Part shown: in pieces, positions 45,659-56,503 of the stretch | Numbering within the stretch: position 1 is the first letter of the stretch | Layout of the letters: each line of letters begins with the position of its first letter | Assembly (NCBI RefSeq): GCF_002999335.1 | Contig: NW_020312764.1 | Span: 1 to 64,000, forward strand | Reading direction: 5' to 3' | DNA: 64,000 nucleotides | From: Cyclospora cayetanensis | Taxonomy: Eukaryota > Apicomplexa > Conoidasida > Eucoccidiorida > Eimeriidae | Program-made: the position numbers and the translations under genes | The notes under the pieces: generated by a model | The model's database searches: none | Told to the model about the DNA's origin: nothing | What the model saw: only the letters and a program-made list of their open reading frames with translations

Positions 45659-47456
45659 TAGCTTGCCAAATTCATTTGGCGACTGTTGCTAGAGTTGTGC
45701 CCTTGCTTTGAGAGCTTCCGCTGTCGGTTTCTCTGAAGCTCTTTTCCTCTGCAACCTCGTCTTCTAAGGCAATTTTGGCTGCTGGTTTCTTGGCGTTAGG
45801 GTTCGTTCGTCCTTTTGCCACCTGCTGCTATTATTGCTGCTATGGATTCCACAGTGATCTGTGTTTGCGAATCACCCCTGTACTAAATTGGCATCATATC
45901 TATCCCCATTTTTGGGGTGTCGGCAGTATGCTTTCGCACTTTGTTCGCTGCTGTTGTGCTCTATATTTCATCGTCTTTTTGCGCGTGTTGCTTCTTTTGT
46001 AGTTTTCTGGCGGGCATTTAGTTCGTCATTTCACTAGCAGTGAAGTGGTATTCGCCCCAATTTTTGTGCTTCCGATTAATGGGACACGCGCGAAACGACA
46101 AAGCCCGGCTGTAACCGTTAGGTATGTAGAACCTCGGTGGAGCCGATGAAGCTCATGCGTTTAAGGTGCGTTCTAAAATCCTAGCACCAGTAAACGGTCT
46201 TCTGCAGTTTTGCTTCTTTGGGTTGTTTTGGACTTTCTGAGGAGTAGTTTCCGGTGAACAAAACTTGAACAATGGTAAACTGCAAAATATTACAGTTGGC
46301 ACATCAACGGGATTCTATCTAATTGGGAAAGGTTGCTGTCGGCAGCATTAGGTTTCCAGTCAGACACTTTGTTTGGGTTAGTGTGTCGTTAGGGACTCGT
46401 TACTGATCTACCCGTAAGGCCTGTAGTGGATTGTTTTGAGACGGGGGTTTGGAGCATTTGTTACGAAGCATTATGATCTGTGAAGGAATCACGCCTTCTA
46501 GCAGAAGTCATTTTTCGTAGATTGTTCAGTAAAGATGTGTTTCTGCATATGTTAGCTTTTAGTTGAACAGGGAGGGGGGGAATTACTCTTTGGCAAAGCT
46601 TCCCCTTGTCAGATTCCAGTGGCGCGGTCAACGCGTGAGGATGCTTGTAGTCAAGTCGACCTAAGGATGCCCCACGACACAAAGGACACTTTACGATGCT
46701 TTCTTTCGTTGGCTTTTTTTGGGCAGGCACTTTCGAACCATGTTTTTGCAGTGCGTGAATTTTCTTGTGGGGAAGACGGCTTTTTCAGCGGTTGCCGTGT
46801 TCGCAACTGAGGACGGGGAGTGGTACCATCCTCGCCTCCTGCATGCAAACTGGAGGAAACATCGTGCCAGTCCACATGCAGCCTCTTTTTCTTCCAACTT
46901 TCTGTTCAGGGCTGTGCTCTTGATGGTAATGTTCCTTTATGCAACCCGGTTACTACATGGCATTTGTGTTTGAGTAGGAGGCCAGTACTGGGGCTTAGCT
47001 CCGTTGGGAGTCTCAAACGAGAGATTAATTGTAAAAGATGGTACGCAGCTACTGGCAAATTCAGCATAGGACTGATTAAAGGAGGTCCATGATAAGCTGC
47101 CGTCTTGTTTCCAGGATGGTAACATTTCCGAATTTCAACGTGGCACGCTGGTCGGTGTGGCATGGAGGATCGAGTCATGTAGCTTGTGCGAAACAGTTTG
47201 CTGCGGAGTACTACCAAACTTCGCAAAGGAAAAATCTTCAAAAATACCTGGCTTAATTTAACCTGCCGATGGCGGCATTTGTTACAAAGCATGAGGCGAG
47301 GGGACGGACAGGGCGTTTCACTGCTGGATGTCCCCATAAAATTTCCTTCGTAGTTTTGGAGTGAATTCGCGTATACTGGTCATTGTGCTTATACAGTATT
47401 ATACAACTGAGCTTCAGGGCTGTGTTTTCACCTGTATTCTAATGTTTTGACGACAG
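45659..47456. other. Intergenic stretch between SAG and CFAP45
   Basis: Only short ORFs, none convincing. It should hold the 3' end of the SAG transcript and the promoter and start-codon exon of CFAP45, which could not be pinned down. A plus-strand piece at 46719-46973 is too weak to call. Confidence 0.45.
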
Positions 47457-50400
47457 GAAAGGAGGCAGCGCCGCGCGAGGGGCTACCGTTACCGGAGGAT
47501 CGCTTCATCGTCCTTGGCAGATGACTGTCTTTTTAGGCCTCACCTGTCGTCTGTCGAGTCCTTAGACTGGAAATGCCGTACACTAGCAGAGAGAGATATG
47601 CCAGCTGAACTGAATTTTTCTGAAGCGCGAGCGAAGGCACGTAGCGGGATTTACAGGGACGCACAGAGACTTTTTCTCGAAGAGCTGGAACAGATCAAAG
47701 TCAGAATAGATACACAGCAAGCCAATTGAAGTCCTTTCCGTTAAAATGGTCTTACAAAATCCAATTTCATTTCCTACTATTTAAAACAGACTACGCTGTA
47801 TCAGTGACTGCTGAGGCATATCATATTATAAAAGCAGCATGATTTCTAGATACTTATGTGAACACCTGGAAAAGAAGAAAACTATCGCTCTGAAAAAATT
47901 AGGAAGTAACACCGAGCTTATGCTTTATTTGCTAGTACTCTGGCGCCGATGTTTATAGTCTCTCTTTTGTATAATCGGTTTGCTACTTTTTGTGCTTGGC
48001 TTCTTGCTGTTTGCAACATGGCCTGAAGGGATTCACCCAATTTCAGCCTGCCGTGGGTCCACAAGCGAAGGAAAACCTTGAGGAGAGGAACTCAAGGGCG
48101 ACGGTAAGAAAGGAATGGTAGGAATGTAAATGCCTCTTTAAAACCATCTGTCAAGCAACGTTGAGGAGTATGCACATCACGCAGCACTAAATGAAAATGG
48201 CAGTGAGTAGCGCGACACTATCGAGAGTCAAGGCTCTGGTTTTGTTCTGCATTACTGGTTTAGACAGGCTACAGTACTCAGCTAGTTGGGCGCCCCAATT
48301 GTTTTGCTTACCACAGGAGCTGCGGAAGCGAATGCTCGAGACCGACAATCAGTGGAAGGAAAGGGGCACATGTGTACAGGCGACTGCTTGTGTATCGTCC
48401 TCAAATTCTGTTCTAAGCAAAGCACAAGAGGCACAAGAAGAAAATAGAGAAAGCGTTCGAGACATGAACAGCATTCTACTGACGTGCAGAGTGGATGCAA
48501 TCAGAGCCAAACAAATTCAACTCAAAAGGTGATAGTTGCATAGAAGAAAATTGAACGCAGCACGACAAATAACATTCGAAAGAAGTGAACATCTGAAGGA
48601 AGCAGTCTTTACTTTTTTCTAGGCTCTAAGAAAAATGTTAAATATCACTGAAGTCAAAAAGTCAAAAGATTGCTTGTATCTCCTTGGATGACTTGTTTTC
48701 TCCTTCTTCTTTGTTCGTCAACACTACAGATGAACTAAACTTTTCGATAGGCGGTTGTCCCTGGTTGCTCTTTTCTCCTCTTTCTTCGCCTGAAGTTGCA
48801 TTTTTTAAAGAACCGCTAACTTTTGTCCCTAATGGCCTATTCACTCTGAGGCACTGGAGTTCGTAGTTACTGTTCACTAAGCTGCTTCAAGTTATAAAGT
48901 GAGAGTTAATTTACACGCAGGATTCGATCAGAGAGACCATCCACGTGTTTTCGGCTTCTGCTCTCCTCTCACATCTATTCCCATGTTCCTTTTGCCTTGA
49001 GAGACCTGCTTTCTTGCAATGCATAGCACTACAAGTGAATTAAGTGGAACATACACTGCCTTACTCTCTGAGAGAAAAGTATTCGATTCACGCCACTTCG
49101 CTCCAGGCAGGCGGAAGAAGAAAGAGAAAGACTGGAGAAAGAATTAGATGCGAAAATCGAGGAAGAAAGGCTAAAAGCAACTAAAACTATGGAAGAAAGG
49201 GAGGCAGCAAGACAAGACAAGCTCAGATTGCAGGAAACAATGATTAAGCAACAAATCGACGAGAGACAGGTGAACGATAAAATCATAGATCAGATATTTA
49301 GGGTCAGCACTAACTATCGTTAAAGATTACGCACAGCCGGCTAGCTAAAACGTAAAATACATGGAGAGGCTTGCACAGGAGGAAAGGTCAGAATGCATTT
49401 ATACCCCTTTTGGGATAGACACCCTTCTCTCTTATAGCGTACTGTTCCTTTTGACCGCATCTGATATCTTTTGCGCGCGCTTTTTGCTGCCCATTTAAGC
49501 CATATAATATGCTGGTCAGTTTCACCTTGTAGCTCATCCTTGTTATGCAATGCTTCCGCAGAAGAAAAGGCAACTGGAACTTGAGGAAACGAAGAAGGAA
49601 CGTGTATTGGTCCTGCAACAGATGGAGGCACTCAAGTTAGAAGATGAATTGGCGAAAAGGCAAAAGGAAGAAACAGCAAGGAAAATGCAGATTGAAATCA
49701 ACGAGCACAACAGAAAGATCCTCACAGGTAAACTCAAAAACCACACTATTTTTACACAAGCTTTTCCTCTTGGTAGTTTCTGAGCGCTAGAAATTTTTCG
49801 TCGTGGGCATAGACGCATATCCCTGGAGTCATGACAGAAATCCATGCTGCGGGGGAGTCGACGCAGCAAGCCTATTTTAAATGATGTATTATCAAGAAGA
49901 ATGTTGATTTAGAAAAATATCAGCAGTGAAACAACATACAATAACAAATATTCATATAATAACGCTTGACTGCAGGGGTAATGAGGCACATTTGTTCCTG
50001 AATGCCCTACATCTATAGTTACCTCCAATAGCAAATAGACGAGCAAGGGGGAGAATGTACAAAAGCCAATACAGCTCGATGAGCTACGACTTTTCATCGC
50101 TGCTACAAAACATCGTAATTCATAACTTGATTGCTAAGAATAATGGATTTTACACAGAAAAAAGGCAAAGGGAGGCGTTGGATCAGTTAGAGGAAGAGAA
50201 AATATTGCAGTATGACAGAGAAAAAACTGAAAGAGAGAGAGAACAAGAGGCAAGGAGACAGGAGGCTGAAAAGGCGAAACAAAAGGGATATGCAGCAATC
50301 TGTGCTAGGCAGGATAAGGAACTAGAAAGGGCTGCACAGCTGGACGCTCTAAGGGCCAGGCGGTAAACGCAGCAAATCGCTTTTGAACATAAAAATAATT

Positions 50401-51208
50401 GCGAATTTTGCAAATCAGCAGTCTATGCGGGCATGCAGAAACACCTACTTGTTTGTGCTTTTCTGCACCGCGCCTCTCTGTCTCTGCGAACGCGTCTTTA
50501 GACCATGCAGTGTCCAGTTTACGTAAGCAAAGATAACGTCAAACACCATTCAACGAAAAGAATATGAAGTAATACATTACAAAAAAAATTGTAAGTGGGT
50601 TTTTGCAGGGCAATGGAAGAGCAGGATCGACTTGAGCGCCAACGGGAAGAAACAGAAAGGCGGAAGCAAAAGAGAATAAACGAGGAACTAACAAGGGCGC
50701 GGATAGAGCAGCAACGAGAGAAGATGCTAAGATTAGTCGAAACGGTTTTAGCGGAGAAAAGAGAGTTTGATAGAGTTGCTGCCACGCAGAAACAGCAAGC
50801 TCTAGCCGAGCGTTCGAAGAGAGAGGCCGAAAAAAACAAAAGACTGCAGCATATGAGACAACTTGAAAAGCAAATACAAGCGAGGGCAACTGAATTACAA
50901 AAGTTTAAAATACAACAGCATGCAGAATTAGAAGCCCTGAAACAAGTGGAAGAAGAAAATAAACGATGCATCGAGCGAGCACGGGTGCAATACACAGAGC
51001 GAGCAAAAATAAACAAACAAAAGTATACATAAATAACAAGAGAAGTAAAATCCGCGAAATACTAAACAAGAGCAAGACAAAATGCTATATCTAGTAACTT
51101 TAAATTAAATGTGTATCTCTGAATCAGGACAGAAAATTGGCCGAGCTGGGGAAGATGGATAATGCCGAGAAATATATTCAGCAGCTTCTCAGGGTTTGTA
51201 ACAAATAA
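47457..51208 (+). CDS. CFAP45: Cilia- and flagella-associated protein CFAP45 (5' incomplete)
   Basis: Coiled-coil TPH-type microtubule inner protein of axonemal doublets. In Eimeria only microgametes carry flagella, so expression there is inferred. Exons in phase: 47457-47699 ('RGYRYRRIASSSLADDCLF', like the conserved N-terminal block), 48317-48528 ('VRDMNSILLTCRVDAIRAKQ'), 49107-49269, 49562-49727 ('KMQIEINEHNRKIL'), 50158-50362 ('RQDKELERAAQLDALRARR'), 50609-51022 ('EKMLRLVETVLAEKREFDRV', 'RLQHMRQLEKQI') and 51133-51208 ('KLAELGKMDNAEKYI', matching the family end 'KLEELRATGLPEKYC'). About 492 residues, compared with roughly 550 in human. The first exon has an acceptor at 47456, so the start codon lies upstream and was not found. 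Unlike its neighbours the gene is AT-rich and free of homopolymer tracts. Confidence 0.88.
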
Positions 51209-51928
51209 ACAGTAGGAACTTGAGGCAGCGTACAACACGGTTTCAAAATAGTAAAGTGAAAACGTAAAGCATTCAAGAAAGAAATACAAGGAATAAAAGA
51301 ACTGGCTGGTTGGTTATAGATTAACTATCAGCCCAAACGCAAGGTTGCTTGTTTTTTCGAGTTTCTCGCTGAAATTGGCCTGATGGGCCTTGAAGCGCCC
51401 CTTCTGTACCTCGATGGATACAAGCACATAGGAAAGAATATTGAGAAAACCGGTCAAAAAGACAGAATGTGAAAGCAAAATGGTAGCAAGAAATGTCTAG
51501 TGACAAAACTGCCGGGTGTCGTTCGGGTCCCTGACACCTGAGGACAACCAGAAAGCACGCATGCTGAAACATTAAATACCTCCACGTGACCAACAACACT
51601 AATAAGTATACAAACACAGTTTAGAAGACACACCAGTAGTTGGAAGCATAGGAATAGAAATATGCACTACGCTGCACGCAATAACGGCAGTGCTTTAACC
51701 CTAAAACAGCCCCTAACATGATGATCACTTAGCCATAAACGTAATAGTGTAGGGCACCTCATACGCAAACACAGATGAATTGGGGATAGATGCACCAAGT
51801 GGGGTTAGCACTAGGACAACGGAGAGATATCAGTCCATCGAACACCCTGTGTCATTTTTATCCACAACCAATGCTAGCCAACTTCACTTCAGTGCCCCGA
51901 TAATCATCGCTCGCGCTCCTTCGCGCTT
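51209..51928. other. Convergent intergenic region between CFAP45 and HAS1
   Basis: About 0.7 kb where two transcripts end toward each other. Short ORFs only. No repeats or recognised elements. Confidence 0.55.
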
Positions 51929-54900
51929 TCAATATTCCCTTTCATGAAAGCCACCTTGTGCGGTCCCGATCTCACCGTATGGATTGGCCGCTGAGAATCG
52001 ATGACCGCTGCCTCCAAATCGTTTGTTCTTCTTTTCAAGATTGTTGCTTCCTCTTCCCTTTGCCTTCAAATTCAGCTCCACCTTAGGAGGGACAGAAAAA
52101 CCAAACGCCCGTGCCACCCGCTGCAGGTCTAAGTTGTACACATTAAAGATATCTTTCAATCCGTGAGATGCATACGCCTGCAACAAACATACAAAGCAAC
52201 GGACGTACACACATGAGCTCACCGACATAAAACCACAATATGCACAAAAGAAATCCAGCATTTTGAGGGTGCGTCGCGCTACGGGTGGAGTGCTATGCGG
52301 TGAGAAGGCATAAAGTAGGGGGCAACCAATTCACAAGGTCAACGCAGCTGTTAATGCGCAACATACAACGAGTTGTGATAAAATCGTATAGCTAAAAGGA
52401 GTACACGCCCTCACTATTGTGCATGCACAGATGGAGGCAATAAATGTGGCGCAAATCTAAGTGCGCATGGCCACGAGGCTTGATACTGTGCAGGTCGATC
52501 CGGAAGAAAACGTATTGATGGGGCATGCCTTCGTGTGCTGCCAGCTGACCCATTCCAACATTAGAAGGTTTGATGGCATAAATGCTTAGGTAAGAGAAGT
52601 GCTGTATGTGCCTTACATGAAGGTAGGATCGGTAGGCGTCGCGAGACGACTTATGGAGATAGTAGTTCTTTTCGATCAGCCTTTCCAACTGTGTCTGGAC
52701 ATTGGCTAACTTCGAGCTGGGAAAGCTGTACTCATTCAACGGAACTCCTGCTTGCCTCAAATAACGCAAAAATCCTATTTCTTCAGGCATCAAAAACATC
52801 AAAGCTTTGCCCTTGCCGCCCGCACCACGTGCTGTGCGGCCAACACGGTGAATGTACTCCCGAGGATCATCAGGGGGATCTACTTGCACTATCCAGTCTA
52901 CCTAAGACAAAAAACAGCAGGCGCTATATAGGATATGCTACCAAATGGCCAGTATCTCTCAAAAGTAACTGTACAGCACCGCGATTCACAACACATCTAT
53001 AAAGGCGCAATGCTTACTTTGGGAATGTCTAAGCCCCTTGCAGCAACGTCAGTACACAGAAGAATTCCCTTCTGAGAAAAAAGCCAGACGCAACAAAAAT
53101 CGGTGAGATGCGATATATACGGAAGTCCGATGAATGAGCTCCTTTGGACAAACATTGCGCAGATATGTAGCACGTCACGCCTGCGCAAAGAGAGCAGAGA
53201 ATGTTCGAGTTCAGATTCCCCCAACGATTTTATCCCTTACTTCGGCCTCGCAGAATTCGTAATACGTTGACATTCGTGCTCCTTGCTTTTTTTTCCCGTG
53301 GATACAGGTAGTCTGGAGGTCGATGTAGTTGAATAACTCATCGTGGAACCGGACAGACATGCAGCTGCTGAAAAACACCATTACCTTCTTGTCTCGGTTC
53401 TTTTTCAGGAATGTAAACAGCAGCAGAAACCGCTGCTCAGCTGGACAGATAACGTATCCCTGCTGTAGACCCGAGACAGTGGCCACCGAATTCTGCACCT
53501 GAATAGTATAAGCACCCATCCCAAAAGGCAGAGCTCGCAAGACATCATCAACAAGATTAGCCCCACGAATATCACTAATCGACACATGCAAAACAAAGCA
53601 TCCAGCGATGCCTGCGTGTCCATATGCAGAAAAGTAAGCCTTAAAGCACGCGCCAATTCCAATTTAAACACTACGAAATTCCCTGTTTGTCCAGGTTTAT
53701 TAATCGTTATCCTTTTCCTTGAAAAAACCTCAATCGCATGATCTGGATTAACACATTACGCAGTAGCAAAAGCCAAGGCTGCGAATCCTTGACCCATAAG
53801 CATTGATGTGTAGAAAGCACTAACCTGTAGAAAAACGGGTTTCTTGAGTGAGAGCCTGGCTAGATCAGCAACTTTAGCGGTTTGAGTTGCGGAGAATAAG
53901 CACGTTTGTCTCGTCTTTGGAAGAAGCGCCAAGATGGCATTCAGCTCCTCCTCGAACCCGATTTCTAGGATTCTGTCTGCCTCATCTATCACTAGGGAGA
54001 GCAGATTCTTGTAAACAAATCCCTGGATACAGAAACGGGAAGAAGAATACCAAAAGCTTGGTGCGTCTGGCGCACGTAGAAAGGACGCACCATAGGCGGC
54101 AAACATTGCGCGTAAGCCACAAACAGCACCCGAGACCTTTGATTAGCAGCATCAGCCCCTCAAGCCTCTACACCTTCGCCCAACCCTACCTTGGTGTTTT
54201 GCATGTGGTCAAGCAATCTTCCTGGAGTAGCCACGAGGACATTAACACCCTTGCACAATTTCTCGGCTTCGTTCTTTCTGTTGGCGCCCCCCATAACCAG
54301 CCCCAGAGTTTGCGGGAGGTACTTGGCCAACTCCACCGCTACATCATAGATCTGCAGAGACAGCTCGCGGGTAGGTGATATCACCAAGACCCCTGTGCCA
54401 TTACGCGGCAAGAACTTGACTTGATACAGCAATTCCATAGCAGGGACCAGGAAGGCGAGCGTTTTGCCAGAGCCTGCTCACGAACAACCTCGACAGCAGC
54501 AGGAAGAATCCAGCGCATAAGACTGAAGCCGAACAGCAAGCGAAGAACCGAACAAGTGAGCAAACAAGCACCCCAAATGCACAGCAGAATCAACAAAATC
54601 CCCCAGCAAAAAGAAAAAGAGCACTGGAAGCCGCAGCACATGAGAATCTTGCATGTAGTGACCCCAAAGAGGCACAAACGGACGAACATACAAACCAAAT
54701 TCCATGAACCAAGTATACCGTAGCGACCGGAACATGAACTGCAACAGTCTTGGCACGACAGGCATAGCCACGAAATTGAATACCTGTTTTTGCAGCGCCA
54801 AGCACATCCTTTCCCTCGAGAAGTCGGGGGATGGCTTTGGCCTGAATCTCTGTAAGCCTCTCCATCTTCATTTCCCCTAGTGCCCTCTTGACTGGATCGC

Positions 54901-55446
54901 AAATATCCAGTGACTCAAACAAGACATCGGAAAAAAACCCCCCGGAAGGGCCTGGACATACAGAAAACAAATTCGAGAGGGACGACGCAAAAATTCTCCT
55001 TTTGATGTTGCATCGACTACAACATAAGAAGTATAAGGCTTTGTAACAACCTGCAATGCAGTACAGTTCGCGCGAATGGGGGCCATAAGGTCGCTCTCGG
55101 CCTACGGAAACAAACAATTCCGGTTTCTTCCCAGCCCATTTCTAGTACCTGGTGGTGTAGAGGAATCATTGTGAGGTTCTAAGCTGCTTAAAGCAGATGT
55201 GGTGCCTTCTTCTGGAGGCCCCTGCGCATCGACGGCAATGGGAACTCCGCTTTCCTTTATGGCCTCATCGCCCTTGACAGCGATTTCTTGGGCTGCTCTC
55301 CGCGCTTTCGCCTTGTGGGTAGCAGTGGGGTCTCCTTCTGCAGGCAAAGAGGCATCTTCGGCTTTGATCTTTCTCTTCTTGATGCCCAGGTTTGCCTTCT
55401 CTGGTATCATCTTGCCCTTCCTTTGTTTTTCTTTTGTTTGCTTCAT
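51929..55446 (-). CDS. HAS1: Nucleolar DEAD-box RNA helicase HAS1/DDX18, 597 aa
   Basis: ATP-dependent RNA helicase for pre-rRNA processing of both ribosomal subunits. Eight exons join exactly in phase: 55149-55446, 54784-54951, 54190-54473, 53825-54022, 53241-53498, 53018-53071, 52617-52901 and 51929-52177. The N-terminus is Lys-rich (nucleolar type). Then come the Q-motif area ('[20 protein letters not shown]'), motif I (A-A-K-T-G, a splice junction, then S-G-K-T), 'PTREL', 'GG', '[10 protein letters not shown]', motif II 'VIDEADRIL', motif III 'SAT', '[20 protein letters not shown]' (typical of HAS1), '[17 protein letters not shown]', '[20 protein letters not shown]' (motif VI) and the HAS1 C-terminal extension with '[18 protein letters not shown]'. 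A basic, Gly-rich tail closes it. All helicase motifs look intact. Divergent from the bromodomain gene. Confidence 0.96.
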
Positions 55447-56503
55447 CGTGGCGCAAGCAGCAACAGCAGCGGCTCCCGACTTTCTAGTTCTCCTCTAGAG
55501 AAAACTTCAAAACGACTCCATCAAACGCATGAAGGCAAAGCTAACGGCCAACGAATGAGGCAAGTTTGCGTGCAGCACCATGTCCAATGATCCATGTACT
55601 GGAGCACACGAAAACACCATGCAAGGAGATAAGGGGCTACGGTGTCGCCTCCGAACCCCTGTCCCCTTCGGCTCCCTTCCCGAGCTCCTAGCACCGTTGC
55701 GATGCACGAGATAGCGGTTACGGAGGAACAGAAACGGGAGAATCCAAAGGCTTGTCGTTCCCCTGAGAGATTGGAAGATCGGACTTCCGCGACGCACTAA
55801 GCCAAGCTACTGCGAGATATCACTATGAGAGAAGCCAAGCATCCAATACGAGTAAAACAGAGAATAGTAATATTGAAAATGCAAAAGAGAAAGGTGATCG
55901 TAAGCCTCAGTTCCCTAGCCGCCCCACACAGGCCAAACCGTTCGCCTTCCGGGGGCCCCCGGAGAAAGCAACAGTTGGTAGCGTAAGCGCCTTATAGGGT
56001 TTCATAACATGAGCAGAAACCCTATAAAACGCACAAAGCGACAGCTTTCAAATTTAAAGGGGACTCATGTTGCTTTACCACTTGCCCTTAGCTCCGATCC
56101 ATCCGTAATACCCAGCGGTGCATCCAGCGTGTGACATGGGGCTGCCTATACAATGCAGGGGTGGCTCCGCCCGCAGAGCCGGGGGCCCCTAGTCCCTCTT
56201 CTCCCCTCTTTTTTGTAAGGGCGTAAAGCGCTTCTTGTCGCTTGTAATACAGCAACATTTCCATTACTCTCAGAATCGTAGACCCAGAGCCTCCGGCATT
56301 CAACTGGAGGGAATTCCCAGATCCCCCGAGCCAGCATCTTTGACTGTTACCCAGCCACCTCTGCGCGTGGAGGCTCCGCTGAGCAGGTTTCTCGCTTCAG
56401 CCAGCCGGAAGGCATCTTTCGAACAGACAGGGCCCCACTGAGACCGCAGGTAGGGGCACTCAAATATTGCGTACTCAGGGGCCCCCCATCGGGGTTGTCA
56501 GCC
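55447..56503. promoter_or_regulatory. Divergent 5' region between HAS1 and the bromodomain gene
   Basis: About 1.06 kb between two start codons, so it contains both promoters. It holds a perfect 12-bp inverted repeat with telomere-like sequence at 55992-56027. Short ORFs here lack motifs. Confidence 0.5.
55992..56027. repeat. Perfect 12-bp inverted repeat with telomere-like motif
   Basis: Left arm ttatagggtttc (55992-56003), 12-base loop, right arm gaaaccctataa (56016-56027), an exact reverse complement. The arms contain AGGGTTT and AAACCCT, the apicomplexan/plant-type telomere heptamer in both orientations. It lies between two divergent promoters. It could be a hairpin, a symmetric protein-binding site or a relic of interstitial telomeric DNA. 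Confidence 0.7.
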
